A stretch of 64,000 bases of DNA from Aquilaria yunnanensis (GCA_039654915.1 CM077597.1:89096001-89160000); one strand, 5' to 3'; shown: positions 27,986 to 41,782, counted from the stretch's first letter. The notes: a model not told the origin generated them from the letters alone. Numbers and translations are program-made.

Positions 27986-30003
27986 GGTCTACAGGCTGCA
28001 CCCTAGCTGCCGTAGATGGGCTTATTGGAAGTTGTGGTGTGGTTAAATCCTTTTAAGTAATTATTTCATCGCTTGGGGCTATATGTTTAAGCTACTTGGT
28101 CATGTATTTATTCCTTTCATCTGTTTGCTTTCTTTATTTGTTAATGTTCCCATCTCGGTTATATGCTTTGATGTAATTATCTCATTGTTTGGGGCTTATA
28201 TGTTTAAGCTACTTGGTCATGCATTTATTCCTCTCATCTATTTGCTTTCTTTGTTTGTTAATGTTCCCATTTCTCTCTCCCTCCATCCCTCTCTCTCTCT
28301 CTCAATGGCGTCAGTCTATCAATACTTTAAAATCATGTGGATGAAATTCTCCTTAACCATGTGATCTCATATGCGTAATGCCAAGTCAATGCTTGAAGAT
28401 TGGATGACCTTTTTCCGCAACTAATGCCACTTTACTTTGATTTTCTATGAATTCTTATATTTAAAATTTAGTTTAAATTAATTAATTGATTTTATAAATT
28501 TGATGTTACTAGTCATAGTATAATTGAAATTAATGTTCAACAATTTTTTTTAAATTACTTGTACTTTAATAGACTCCCCATCTATTTTGTTTCATACGAA
28601 GATTAATAAAGTGAAAAAATTTTATATATTATTTGTACTTTTGTCCTTAAATTTTTATATGCAAATCAAGCATGTTAGAAAAAGTAAATATTGAAATAAT
28701 AATTTAAATGGTAGTATGATAAAATAATCTATTAAATAAAAAATTATTAATTTCAAAAATTAATAAAGTATGTTATAATAATTTTGAGGGAGGGAGGATA
28801 ATAAGTAAGGAAAATTCTGCTTTGCTACAGCGGTAACTTGCCTCAACTCGGAGGCAGAAATGACAAAACAAGAAATAAGGGGAAAAAAATGATTTACAAC
28901 CTGTTAACTGACTTTTCCAGTTGTAAGGGTCTGTGAATAAATTTTATATGCAACTTATGAGGTTAAAAGTTTATAGAAATAGGAAATAATTATCAGTTTA
29001 TGTAAAATAAAATGTATCATAAAATATTTATATTATATTTGTAATATTGTTGGATAAGTGTGGTTAGAATTAATAATTGTTTCCAAGTTAATGAAGATTA
29101 GAATTAATACATAATACATACATACATATTTATGATACTAGTAGATATGTAACATTAGTAGATAAAATGGAAAATATGATCATAAATAAATTTAAAAAAT
29201 AGGAAATAAGTTGCAATCATTTTGATATATATTATTAAATAATTTATCAGCAAATTTTTTTGTGGAATGTTGTTGTGAAATGTTTGTCAAATAAATGAAA
29301 TCAATGACATTTAAGAAAAAAAAAAGAGAAAGAGAAAGACTCGACTAACACAAAAATTTGTTGGAAGAAAAAAAAAAGAAATGGGAGTTAATATAAAAAT
29401 TGAGTTAATGAAAATATGAAAAGAGAGTTAGTATATTAGTAGTAAGTAAATTTGTTGTTAAAAGTAATTGCAAATAGAAAGGGGAGATGGTGTAATGGAA
29501 AAATATTAGTAGTGTTTAGAATCCCTAAAATTTTCTAGTAGTATTCATCAATTTGTTCCTACAATATTTATCAACACATAAATATTTCATCCCATTGGTG
29601 TGGAAGAAAAATACAAAGTGAAGTGCGACATGAATGATCAAGGGCGCAAAGGTCTCTTAGACATACTTAGGTTAGTAGTAGTATTTTAGAATATGACGAA
29701 CAAGATGTGAAGAACTTAAGAAAAAAAAAAGAACATAAGAAAAAAGCGGTACAGTGCATGCATATGTCGTTGAAAGATAAAAAAAGAGCGATTGACTGCT
29801 GTACTTAAAAAATAATTAAATTTGGTGAACCCACATTTATATTTAGTAAAAAAGCATTTAAAAACATGAAGAGCAATTATGAGATATAAAAAGTGATAAA
29901 TGGAGAAGAAAAGCGTTGGCATCACATTTTTTGGGAAAAATGCACTTTAGTCCTAAAACTTTTTAGTCTTGTACCAAATCAATTCTAAAAGTTATCTAAT
30001 TTC
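27986..30003. other. PELPK copy 2 3' flank (spacer S2)
   Basis: AT-rich and gene-free. Positions about 28,020-28,770 resemble the flank of copy 1. About 28,840-30,003 match the flank of copy 3 (58,180-59,313). The empty site for the Mutator-like element is at 28,767-28,776. Homology with the copy 3 flank ends abruptly at 30,003. Confidence 0.6.
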
Positions 30004-30081
30004 TACTCAAGCCTTCATTCTCCTAAAATGAACTGGTTCAAATTCAAGGGGGTTATTGGTTTATTTTTAGGGGCTTGATGG
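30004..30081. repeat. Minisatellite unit left of the hAT insertion
   Basis: The sequence (ctggttcaaattcaaggggg, then a diverged 'ttattggttt', then aggggcttgatgg) aligns with one unit of the 84-bp minisatellite that resumes at 52,042. It appears to be the part of the array cut off by the hAT element. Confidence 0.5.
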
Positions 30082-30529
30082 TAGAAATGGGCATCGAGTT
30101 GACCCGAACTAAGACTGGTCAGTCCTGGGCCTAGGTTAAGGAAGATCGGGCTTGGACCAATCTTAGGCGGAGCAGTCCTAAACCGGTCCCGGGGCAGGGA
30201 GAGGTAGGTTTAGAGGATTTTTTTTATTTTTTTTTTAAATTAAAAATATAATTAATTGTATATATAATAAGTATTTTGAAGAAAAAAACACTACCTCCGG
30301 TGTAAGTTTTATTAAGTAAAAAAACTAAATAGCACTTACAAATAATCGGAACGGGCCTTACATTTTAAAATGGCAAAAGAATTCCGAAAATGATGAAAAA
30401 TAGAAACCTATGATCTGTGTTTAACAGCATAATCAGTTCAAATACAAACTATATGTATGATTGAAATTTTTTTTTCAAGTCTTGGTATTGAATATTATCT
30501 CGTCATCCGAACTCTTTTGATTTTGCTGC

Positions 30530-32355
30530 CAAAATACTGCGAGGCCCCAATCTTAGTTGCACACGCATACTTTTACCGCCTTGGGTGTCAATTTTGATTG
30601 TTTCTCCGATATCACTTGTTTTCCTGCACTAAATGTTGCCTCGGATGATACAATAGAGACTGGAACAATAAAAATCTTCTGTGCGATTATCAACAAGATC
30701 GGAAACCTTGATATCTTTTATTTCCACTACTCTAATATATCAACGTTGCTTAACTCAAATGATGTGTTGAGATAGTTATCGATTTTAGCTATTCTAGATG
30801 TCATTGATCGAGGTTGTTTGAGCATTTGGAGGGCCGAGTTGAATCTTGGTGAGATTGATCTCCTTAGAGGCTCGGTTGAGGAGCTTTGGATCTTACCTTA
30901 TCTGAATGCTGCTCATAATATAACTTGTATAAAGAATATAAGTACTTGGAAGTAGTTTTCAAAATACTAAAGCCACTTTGCCCTCATGACTTCGACAGTC
31001 GATTTTAACAACTCAGTATTTTTAAACTAATGTAAAGCATATGTAATGTTCACTAAATAAAACAAAACTTGAATGGTTGGGTAGTAAATATCAAAGAAAA
31101 ATTCAATAGTCTCATAAAAAAACTTAAGCAATTCACCAATTTTGGAGTATTTTTCCCAAACTTTAGTCATAAGAAATTCACAACCACTTTTTAAGTTCAT
31201 GAAATAAGTCAACAAATTTGCATACAGGTACGCATCTTGCAACATCAAATATGTGCAATTCCAGCGGGTTAGGTAATCCAATCTAAACTGTTTCCAAGAA
31301 AATTCTTTTTTATTTTCAAAACAAAACCTTTTAAATTCACGAAACACAGCAGGTCTTGATTTCAAATACGTGAATGAGTTTCAAATAGGCAGAATTTTAT
31401 TTTGGAGAACTTCTAAACCCTTTTACACACAAAGATTCAAAATATGATATATATATCTAATGTGAAAGAATGTACTGTTAAGAGGTGGTTTCAATGGTTG
31501 ACTCAAAAGGTGAGTAACAACATCATTGTTTGAAGCATTATCAAATGAAATACATAAGACTTTATCAGCAAAAAAATAATCACGTAAAGTTCCTAAGATG
31601 CAATTGAATATGTGATAACCAGTATGATTCGTTTCAATGACCCTAAATGACAAAGTTCATTTTTACATAATCCAATCACAATCAATCTAATGAGAAGTAA
31701 CATAATAAAATGACTGACCTATAGGTGATGTCGACATATCAGAAGTGAATGCCACACAATGATCAAGAGCAGAAAAATAGGCTTACAAATATGATTTTCC
31801 GGCTTCAAATAATCTCAAGTTTTTTTTCCTAGTGGTTTTCCTAGACAATTTTTTAAATGCAGGATTTAATTGTGATTTTATCCAAAATTCTAGGTGCACA
31901 TCTTTGGCTTGTGAAAAAGGTTTTTCAGTAAGCATCATTCAATTTATTATGTCTTCTCTACAATATTGTTGGTTGAAACAAAATATACCTAGCCCACTGG
32001 TGCCGGTTGTAGATCCAAGTTGTGTTTGTCCTCTAGAACTAGTCCCGGCACTAGGGAGGACATTAGGATGTTGATTTTCAATATGTCGCTTCAGGGTTTC
32101 GGTGCCAGAATTTTTTTTATGCACCAATTTTTTCCCGCAATATTTTTATTTCCTGTACCTTAACTCTCATTTGTGTATGAGCTCATAATACTCCCAAACC
32201 CAAGTAGTTAGTCTCAAGGATTTACCTTTTCCTTGGGTTTCCTCCACAGCGGTTCCATGACTTATTGGCGTCGATTGTGTTGATGAATCCCCAGCCCCCG
32301 GCGCATTGAACTCTTCAACTTTATCATTCGATAATTGATCATCGAGTCCCAAATT
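30530..32355 (-). pseudogene. hAT transposase, main part (BED finger to dimerisation domain), decayed
   Basis: Read on the minus strand: 32,355-32,167 ends in LTTWVWEYYELIHK (start of a BED zinc finger). 32,127-31,939 continues with HKKNSGTETLKRHIENQHP (BED His/Cys part). 31,653-31,423 and 31,365-31,027 carry ISFDNASNND, FHIRYIYHILNLC and LDYLTRWNCTYLML of the RNase-H-like core. At about 30,663-30,530 lies the hAT dimerisation signature (SSEATFSAGKQVI, then LTPKAV). Frameshifts and stops separate the blocks, so it is non-functional. The N-terminal codons lie 19 kb away at 51,462-51,310. Confidence 0.8.
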
Positions 32356-32369
32356 GTAAATTATTAAAA

Positions 32370-32775
32370 AATGAAGGTTTTCCAATGGCCATTTCCAACA
32401 GCCTTACGGTGGAAATTTGCTAATTTCCAACATGAAGTCATTAGAAACAGGATTGTTGGAAAAATGCGCATTGGAAATTTTTTTGTAACGGCCCAATGGA
32501 CGGCCGTTGGAAATTTTCAACAACTGTTATTGGGCTATAATGTGTTCAATTTTCCAACAGGCTTTTTAAGGTTTCCAATGGCTAATTTCCAATAGCTTAA
32601 GCCGTTGGAGATTTTTCCAACGTTCATAGTCATTGGAAAATTTGTGTCTCATTTCCAACTGCTTAGGCTGTCGGAAAATTGAAATTATGTGATGTTGATC
32701 TAAATTTTCCAACGACCTTAGCGATTGGAAATCATTTTTCCTGATGTGAAGTCGTTGGAAAATTTGATTCAATCT
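32370..32775. repeat. Left subterminal repeats of CACTA-1
   Basis: About ten diverged copies of TTCCAA(C/T)GGC / GCCNTTGGAAA in both orientations. These repeats are the expected binding sites for a TNPA-type protein. Confidence 0.75.
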
Positions 32776-33003
32776 ATTTCAGCCGGAAAGCATTACAGTT
32801 AAGCTAAATCTAACTTCCAAAATTCACATAATCCACATAAATATAGCTGATTATATCAAATTTAGTCAAATATTGAACTAAATTAATATAAATTATCACA
32901 AATCCCCATAAAAACATACATAATTCAAAATACAGTCATTCCATCATGCTAATAAGTGTAAAAGTTGTTGAGAAACAAACATAGTAGTATGATATACCTC
33001 CTC

Positions 33004-34650
33004 TAATCTTCATCCGATCCTAAGGCATCTATGTCATCTTCGGCAGACACGAGCAGAGGAATGCCAAGTGATTGACATATGTACTCCATTTTACCTCGCT
33101 GCTTCCTTTTAAGACGCTCTAGTTTCCACTCATAATATGACGCTTGTTGTGTGGTATGCTCCACTACCACCCGCTATACTTGTTCAGTAAACTCCAACGT
33201 CTAAGTGACATCAATATGTTCTATAGAAGTTTTCCTCGATCACCATCGTCCACTCACAACATGTTGTTCTGATCCAAGGCCAAATGCATGCCCTTTCTTC
33301 CTGCCACCAACAGCTGCACTCATAATCGCAACCTCATCAATGTCTTTTGCATTTACTTCGTCATCAATTTACTATGTTTGTTCCTCGATCTCAGTAGTTA
33401 TCTTTACCTACAGAAGTAAAGGTAAAGATAGGTTATTAATGAGACTCTCATATATGGTAATTAAAAAGCTTATATATAACTAGCATGATACTTACTGTTA
33501 CTTGTTCAAGTCGCCTGTTAACGTATTTCCCGCTCTTTTTCTTATGAGTTTGCTGCATGACCTTGAACAGGCCAGGGTCCCTCTTCTCCGGATTTTTCTC
33601 CTACTACATTGGTTGTTAGTCAAATAATTTTAGTACAATATAAATAACTTGAATTGGCTGTAAAAAAGGTTGATAATTTTACCATTCGCTCTCGATGTGC
33701 AATAATCGAAAGAAAGCCTTATGTATAAGTAGCACTGAATCCACTAGTCGAGGAAGAGTCTTGTGATGATGATGCTCGAAATGTCTTCCCTTTAGCCGAT
33801 CGCTCATGAAACTCCAATGAAGCGTACAATTCTTCCATTTGTTTATATTGTGCGTCGGTCATAAAAGATGCCCTTGCTTGCCATTTCGCAAGATCTTTCT
33901 CGCAGGGGATGTCTCCAAACTTTGATTGGTAGTGATTAGCCACCATTATTTGCCAAATGCGATACACCTTATTATGGTGAGTCGAATCCCACTCACACAA
34001 TCCCTGGACATAAATAAAATTAAAAGAGTCCAACAATTGCCAACATGACTGAAAACATTGAAATTGAAAAAACAAAGTCCATGCCTTAAATACGCGCCAC
34101 CACGCCTGAATATCTGTTGGGTTTGCACTCATCCAGTCATGATATGACTTGAAGTGTGTGATGAAGCATCGAGTCACCAACCATGTTGCTATAGTTGGAA
34201 GTAAGCTACATGGAGTGCATGTTCCAACACAATATATATAATTTATTTGGTAGTAAACATAGTGCAGCTAACATAAACTATTATTGGTGAAAAATGGTTT
34301 ATTACTTACATGTCACCGTAAGGTGTAATGCATAAGTGAGCTTGAATTGGGGCTTGGGATACCAATGATTGAACATTGGAATACGCATCATCGGGTGAAG
34401 CTACAAGGGCTGGAGTAGATCGGCTTGCAGTATGGCGGCAAAACTCAGTGCAAATATCACTTATAGGAGCATAGGAATTTGGAATAATTGTTTGTTCTGT
34501 TGAGGGCTGTGAAGCTGAATTGCAGGAATGTGATTGGCCTGCTCTTTATTGTCTGGCAATGGGTTCTGCCAACACTTATTTCATTTGCTGAAATAAGATT
34601 TTCCTTGGACGATGTTTATATGTCGCATCATCTTTAGGTGGCATCTGCAT
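33004..34650 (-). pseudogene. TNPA-like (Transposase_24-type) gene of CACTA-1, decayed
   Basis: The exon order matches the intact relative at 35,716-37,368. It has an MPPK-like start near 34,647, a block 34,180-33,719 with DWMSANPTDIQAWWRVF, then VQGLCEWDSTHHNKVYRIW and RASFMTDAQYKQMEEL, a short block near 33,600-33,500, and a final block near 33,340-33,005 with an acidic tail. In-frame stops in the first exon mark it as dead. Confidence 0.7.
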
Positions 34651-34783
34651 TAATTAAAAAAAGCATACAATAGTTTAGAAAGATAACATATAGAAAAAAA
34701 ATCGTTCTATGTCATTCCACTTACCACAGCAAAGTTGCACTTAATATTTACATATTAGAAGTAACTCCACATTCACATTATAG

Positions 34784-34972
34784 TTAATGGACATTATCGT
34801 CATCAAATTGTGCTTCTAAATCATTATTCTCAGTATCCGTGGATTCAAATTCATCTTCTTCATCACTTGATATAAGGGACTCGTATTCGAGAGAATCATC
34901 GTCATGTGGCAAAGTTCCTTCCATGATCGCCATGTCATCATGTACAGCTTCCGCCATTCTTGTTTCAGCTAA
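34784..34972 (-). pseudogene. C-terminal acidic tail of the CACTA-1 DUF4216/TNP2 gene
   Basis: The minus strand reads LAETRMAEAV, then a Asp/Glu/Ser-rich tail ending at 34,784. It is homologous to the tail of the CACTA-2 gene (LAETGVWEAVEED). The codons that precede it (DDPIDN) lie at 46,089 and up, on the far side of CACTA-2. Confidence 0.75.
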
Positions 34973-34989
34973 ATTCACAACTAAAAAAA

Positions 34990-35375
34990 CTAAATTTTCC
35001 AACTACCATTTCCAACTGCCAGCCGTTGGAAATGGATTGTTTTCAACGGCAGGCAGTTGGAAAATAGTCTGTTGGAAAATCATTCGTTGGAAGTCAATTT
35101 TCCAACTGCCCAGAAGTGAGCAGTTGGAACTTCCAACTGTTAGCCGTTGGAAATAAAGCAGTTGGAAAATTTTCCAATGGCTTTATTAATTTTTTTAATT
35201 TTATGGTTTTCCAACTGCCTTGGCAGTTGGAAAATTTCCCAGAGCAGTTGGAAATGAAGGCAGTTGGAAAACCTGAGCAGTTGGAAATTAAGGCAGTTGG
35301 AAAATACAGTAGACAGTTGGAAATTTTTTAAGCCATTGGAAACATTGCCAACTGCCCAGGCAGTTGGAAAATTTT
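34990..35375. repeat. Left subterminal repeats of CACTA-2
   Basis: More than a dozen TTCCAACTGC / GCAGTTGGAAA motifs in both orientations, many arranged as palindromes such as TTCCAACTGCCNNGGCAGTTGGAAA with little spacing. Confidence 0.85.
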
Positions 35376-35715
35376 CTAGATTTTATTTTTAGCTTCGAAT
35401 TATTTTTTTATTTATATTATTTATTTCTATACTGTCCATTTCCAATCGAATGTTTTGTTTAAACGTTAACCTCGTATGTTGCCGATACTGATATCGTTTG
35501 TAGTCAGTTTTTAAAACTCACAAAATTTCATAAATTAAAATTACTAAGTGAATGTTAATGTAAAAACAAACATACAGAATTAAAATTACTAAGTCAAGTT
35601 CGAATTTTACTACTAAATCCACATGTGCTCCAGTAGAGTTTAAATTACATGCTTTTATAATCCAACTAAGTGAATGTTTGTCTATAAATACATATAATAG
35701 CATGATATACCTGAT

Positions 35716-37368
35716 CTATGCGTCATCCGATCCCGAGTCATCATCATCATCTGCAGGTGGTGCGGGGGGGGGGGGAATGCCAAGTGAATTGCATATGTAC
35801 TCCATCTCAGATCGTTGTCTCCTCTTCAATCGTTCTAGCTTCCGCTCATAATGTGATACTTGCTGTGCAGTTTGCTCCGCTACAACTCGCTGTACTTGTT
35901 CAGCGAACTCCGGAGTCTGCATCACATCAACATGTGCTGCATGCGTAAGCCCTGGTCGCCGTGGTCTAGGCACGACATGTTGTTCTGATCCAAGGCCAAA
36001 TACACGCCCTTTCTTCCTGCCCCCAGCAGCGGCACTTATGATCGCAACCTCATCTATGTCAGGTGCGCCACCTGAATCATCCGTTTGCTGCGTTGCTTCC
36101 TTGATCTCAGCAGCTACTATTGCCTGCATATAACAATACAGAAAATTTATTAGTAACAAGATCAGAAATTATACTTAAGCATTATGTAACAATTACTTAC
36201 CTCAACTTCTTCAGTACGCCTGTTAACGTAATCCCCGCTCTTTTTCTTATGAGTTTGCTGCATCACCTTGAACAATCCTGGGTCCCTCTTCTTCGGATCC
36301 TTTTCACGCTACATTTGAAACATAGTCACATTAATTGATTGTCCAAATAAAGTTACTTGAAATTATGTGTAAAAGATTATGATTATTTTACCATTCGTTC
36401 TCGGTGTTCAGTAATGGAAACCGAACCTCCTGCATATGTAGCACTGTATGCATCTGTGGAGTTAGATGACTCCGATGATGAAGATCGCATCGTCTTACCC
36501 CGTGCCAATCGCTCGTTAAACTCCGCGGTCTCCCACCATGCTTCCATTTTTGCATACTGCGCGTCGGTCATAAAAGATGCCCTTGCTCGCCGTTTCTCCG
36601 GATTCTTTTCTCGGCGGATGTCCCCCAGCGTATGTCGGTAATGACTAGCCGCCAACATATGCCAGACGCAGTAGACCTCATTATGGTGGGCTGGATCCCA
36701 CTCACATAATCCCTGCACGTTATGAACTATAAAAACTATATAGCGAATCTATAGATTCCAGCATAGATGATAAAGGTGAAATAGTTCTAACAAGTATCTA
36801 ACCTCAAATACGCGCTACCACGCCTGAATATCTGCTGGGCTCGCGCTCGTCCAGTCATGATGTCCCCTGAAGTGTGTGGTGAAACATCTAGTGATCAACC
36901 TTGTTGCTCGTGATGGAAGGAAGCTACATGAAGTGGATGTTTCACAGAATTCATGAAATTAGTCTTACTGCATGCGACTTCAGATACTATATGTTAAATA
37001 AACTAATTTGGTACAAGCGGGTGCATTACTTACGTGTTCCTGTGAGGTACTATCCGTAAACGAGACTGCAGTGGGGCTTGGGATACCGTGTTCTGACCAC
37101 ATGAACTCCCACCATCCAGTGACACTACAGGGGTCGGGATAGACCGACTACCACTAGCACGTCTAGGACCAATGCGAATACCACCTGTGGGAGGGTGAGG
37201 ATGATGAACAGGTGTTTGTTCTGTTGATGGCTGTGCATCCGAATGATGTGAATGCGATTGGCCTGCCCGCTTATGTCTAGCTATTGGTTCAGCTAAAACT
37301 TCTTTCATTTGCTGAAATAGCCCTTTCCCTGGGCGACGTGTATATGTCGCATCTCCTTTAGGTGGCAT
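35716..37368 (-). CDS. TNPA-like DNA-binding protein of CACTA-2
   Basis: Five likely exons on the minus strand, boundaries approximate: 37,368-37,035 (MPPKGDATYTRRPGKG, donor GTAAGT), about 36,927-36,804 (DWTSASPADIQAWWRVFE), about 36,714-36,390 (QGLCEWDPAHHNEVYCVWHM, RASFMTDAQYAKMEAW), about 36,310-36,202 (DPKKRDPGLFKVMQQTHKKK) and about 36,122-35,716 (a coiled-coil ERKLERLKRRQRSEMEYI, a Pro run and an acidic tail DDDDDSGSDDA). The pattern is that of plant Transposase_24 / Ptta-En-Spm proteins. These are thought to bind subterminal repeats. A 13-G run at about 35,764-35,776 codes the Pro run and is prone to slippage. Confidence 0.75.
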
Positions 37369-37548
37369 CTACATTATTATGAAATCCCATACAAAAGTTT
37401 ACATAACGTACATTCAAACATTTAAATAAAACTTGCTCAATCATATTGTAGGCACCAGGTTGAAGTTATTGTTGCTCTTTACATATATATTAAAAGTTAA
37501 TTACTAAACGAGAACATTACATAATACAATAACATATGCACGTTTACA

Positions 37549-40500
37549 TTATTCTGAGTTTCCAAGTTCATCTGAATTTGATTTCTCTGTTTCGCCACTA
37601 TCAGTATCCCCTGATTCAAAATCATTTTCATCATTACTTCCTTCAAGGGAGTCCTCATTGTCAGATAAATCGTCATCTCCCAAAGTTTCATCCCTCAATG
37701 CCATGTCTTCCTCCACAGCTTCCCATACACCTGTTTCAGCTAAATTGTCGATTGGGTCATCCATAATTATGGGAGACCTGTTCACACCGGCCTGCAATTC
37801 TTCCTGATATGCATCTTCGACATCAGCTACATTATTATGAACAATGCGTCTAGGTTTGATTTTCAACACCGCCAACAAACCCGTTTTGTCACGTGACTTT
37901 GTGGGATAATTGGTGTAGTAAACTTGATCAGCTTGGGATGCAAGAATGAACGGGTCAAACTTCCCATATCGACGACCATCATGAACCTCAACTATCCCAT
38001 ATTGTTGGTGAACCCGAATGCCACGATTTGGAGTAGGGTCAAACCAAGCACACTTAAACAATACTACTTTTTTATGTGGCCACCCAGGATATTCCAGTTG
38101 AATGATTTCTTCTAACACCCCATAAAAATCACATTCAACCTCACTTGATCCTGAAGTCCTAATACATACTCCACTGTTAAATGTTGCTTTGTCGCGACCC
38201 CAGTCGCTAATGTGGAACTTGTACCCATTTATGAAGTAAACAGGCCAACTCTCAACACGACGAGATGGCCCGCATGCAACATCCCACAGGAAGCGGTCCG
38301 TGATAGTGTTTCTTACATCATTCACCTAGTTTCAAACAGTCATAATATAAATATGTATTTTGGTTATTTATCAAAATATGGGTAATTTGAAGTGTAAGTA
38401 ACTTATATAGTTTTTAAGCCATGTCTCAAAGTTATTCTCAATGTAGACATCCAGGTCTGCCATCTGTATATTGGGTGCATGCATACACACCTCATCAACG
38501 AACAAACTACAAGATGGCATAAGAAGACAATGAAGCAGAAACTGGATGAGGTTAGTAGAAAAGAATAAAAGTTTTATTTCAGAGAAACATGTAAATATTT
38601 AGCAATGGGTATTGTTTCCCTTACTCGAGGTACGGCTTCACCTCCTTACAATTCAGTAACACATATGCAGCTGCGACTCTCAATTCATTGTCATCAAGAT
38701 AGCGATACCTTGATACCCCATATGGTCGACCCGGGTATCTAAATATAGACCACACCGATTCATCAAATGGTCCTTCGCCGCCATCATCATTACGAGGTAC
38801 TCGAGTAGCCATATGTGGGATATGGGATTCAAAGTAGTGAGAGCAAAATGTAGAGGTCTCCTCAATTAGATATGCTTCACAAATTGAACCCTCTACATGA
38901 GCCTTATTTGAAACCTTCATTTTGAGGTCATGCATACAACGCTCAAACTTGTACATCCACCTATATTGAACGGGGCCTCCAACTCTTGCTTCGTAAGGTA
39001 GGTGAACCGGCAAATGTTCCATCGAGTCGAAAAAAGCCGGTGGGAAAATTCTTTCCAACTTACAAAGTATGACAGGTATGTTTGCTTCCAACTCGACCAT
39101 GTGATTCACATTTAACTTTGGGGAGCATAAATCTCGGAAGAATTGGCTTAACTCGGTCAACGGTTTCCATATATTATCAGGCATTGCTTCAAGTGCAATT
39201 GGGAGGAGCCTCTGCATCATTACATGACAGTCATGGCTTTTCATACCCGACAATTGACTTACATTACTGTCAACACACCTCGCAAGGTTCGATGCATACC
39301 CGTCTGGGAGTCTAAGTGTTTTAACCCAAGTAAGCACATCAGTTCTGTGCTCTCTGTTTAGCGCAAATGTGGCTTTAGGTTTAACTGCTTGGCCGTCACC
39401 CTGAGGAATTAAATGTAGCTCTGATCGGCTGCAGAGAATCTCAATGTCTTTACGAGCCTTGACGGTGTCCTTAGTTTTATTGGTCACATCCATCACTGTA
39501 TTCCATATATTGTCAAACACATTCTTCTCTATATGCATAACATCCAAATTATGGCGGATCAAATTAGTCTTCCAATACGGTAGCTCCCAGAAAATACTTC
39601 GTTTTGTCCAATTATGGGTTATGCCATAACCTGGTATGGTTACAACCTGTCCATTGCGAACTACAGAAGGCAAATGTGAGATACGTTCAAATATTGCTGT
39701 TGGTGGTAAACGCTCAGGAGGCAACGATTTCTCAACTTTTCCTCTCTTAAAGGAGACTCTGTTCCTTCTGTATGGGTGATCCAACTTTAAAAATTGTCGA
39801 TGACAATCGAAGAATGACGTTTTCCTTCCATGCTCAAGTTGGAAAGCTTTACTATACTCCATGCAAATAGGGCACGATAACCTCCCATGAGTCATCCATC
39901 CGGACAACATCCCATATGCCGGGAAGTCATTTATGGTCCACAAAACCAAAGCGCGGAGTTGAAAATTTTGTTTCAGTGAAACATCCCATGTTTCGACCCT
40001 ATCCTCCCATAGCTGCTTCAATTCATGAATAAGTGGTTGTAAATAGACATCAATATTCTGACATGGACTCCGAGGGCCAGGTATCAATGTAGTCAAAAAC
40101 ATGTATGGCTTCTTCATACACATCCACGGAGGCAAATTATAGGGAGTAACAATGACAGGCCAACATGAGTATTGTTTACCTGAGTACCCGAAAGGCGTAA
40201 ACCCATCAGAACAAACTCCAAGGCGAACATTTCGGGCCTCCGCCGCAAACCACGGGTACGTGGAATCAAAATGTTTCCATGCTTCCCCATCTGAAGGATG
40301 TTTTAAAACATTTGGGTCGGATCGATGCTCACTGTGCCACCGCATGTGCTCTGCAGTTGAGAGTGAAGCATATAGTCGCTGAAGCCGAGGAGTGAGTGGT
40401 AAATAGTGCATAGTCTTCCTTGCTCTATCCTTACCTCGCCCATTTGTTCTCGGCTTAAACCGAGATTCACCACAATACTTGCATTCTGAAGCATCTTCAT

Positions 40501-41203
40501 CAGTATTCCAAAACAACATGCAGTCGTTTACACAAGCATCAATTTTAAAATGGGCAAGACCTAGTTGTGAAACTAATTTCTTCGTCTCATACCAATTGGA
40601 TGGCATCTTGCTGTCACTTGGCTGCGTCTCTTTCATCAACGCTGCAATACCATCATAACACCCTCTTGGTATATGATATTCTGCTTTTAGGTTTAACAAT
40701 CGAACTGCAGCAGAAAGCTCAGAATGCTTCTCACATCCATCCCAAAGAGGTGTACTAGCGGAGTATAGTAAATGAGAAAACCTTCTAAAACCTTCATTAG
40801 GTTGTTGATCCTGTTCAGTGGAATTCTGATGCATACTTGGACCCACTGCATCAAATATCATTTGAGCATATGGGTTTACGTTTGAACTGAACTCAGAATG
40901 CTCTTACCAATCAGAATTATGAAACGGCTGCTGCGGAGGCTCTGTAAATGCCTCCCCATGAGCTGTCCAGTTTGTGTAATGAGCCATGAAACCCACTTTG
41001 TATAGATGCACTCTAACATCATCACAATCCTTAAACTTCAAATTTTTACACCTCCTACACGGGCAACATATTTTGTTGCCATCCATGTGAGATGGGTTAC
41101 TACAGGCAAATGTTATGAACTGCTCAATCCCTGTCTCCCACTCCTCTGTGTACCCAACTCGGCCAGGTAAATAACGACTACTATACATCCAACTACGGTC
41201 CAT
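37549..41203 (-). CDS. TNP2-type CACTA transposase with transposase-associated and DUF4216 domains
   Basis: Minus strand. 41,203-40,904 codes a transposase-associated domain (MDRSWMYSSRYLPGRVGY, then a CPCRRCKN zinc-like motif) and ends at TAA. The same frame stays open from 40,903 to 38,621, with CKYCGESRFKPR, then LGVCSDGFTPFG, HGRLSCPICM, HNLDVMHIEKNVFDN and FPPAFFDSMEHLPVHLPYE of the Transposase_21/DUF4218 region. A donor at the end (CTCGAGTAAGG) leads to a small exon at about 38,515-38,405 (MADLDVYIENNF). 38,325-37,549 codes DUF4216 and an acidic tail. It would cut the element ends in the nucleus. Whether the TAA at 40,906-40,904 destroys it is open, because it lies in a perfect splice donor (GGTAAGA). 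Confidence 0.8.
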
Positions 41204-41459
41204 GAAGTCCTACCAATAGATTATTTTGTTTAGTTAATCTAAACCATGTCATTTAAAACACACAAACTGTAATGACTAAGTCACAGTTTACGTAAGGTTA
41301 ACAACATACTTGGAATTTTAGTTAAGGTTTACTGTTAAAACGTAATAGGAAGTAATTCATAATATTCTTTCCAAATAAGTATTATTATAATTATAGCAAT
41401 AATTACAATTTCGTGTGCTATTACTTTACTACTACTCATACAAACTGCATTATTAGTAC
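41204..41459 (-). promoter_or_regulatory. 5' flank of the CACTA-2 transposase gene
   Basis: AT-rich DNA directly upstream of the transposase ATG. No clear TATA position could be chosen because the whole stretch is A/T. Confidence 0.25.
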
Positions 41460-41782
41460 AATTATGAAATATTATGGTCCATATTATAATTAAGATTATG
41501 ACTATTATTATCATTATTTAAGGTTATTACAACTATTACTGACATATATTTCATCTATTACTACTCTTGTTATTACTATTACTATTATTAGTAATTATTA
41601 CTACACTTGTTGGGTTTAGTATTATTAATATTGTGATTATTATGATAATTATTATTAGTAATTATTACTACACTTGTTGGGTTTATTATTATTATTATTG
41701 TGATAATTATTATAATTATTAAACGTAATTAATACTACTGTTGTTGGGTTTATTATTAGTATTATTATTCTTTCCATATAAC

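Noticed and set aside
28083..28364. ORF in the PELPK copy 2 3' flank
   Set aside because: It is composed of tandem copies of T-rich flank sequence (tatgtttaagctacttggtcatg). The corresponding flanks of the other copies have no conserved frame.
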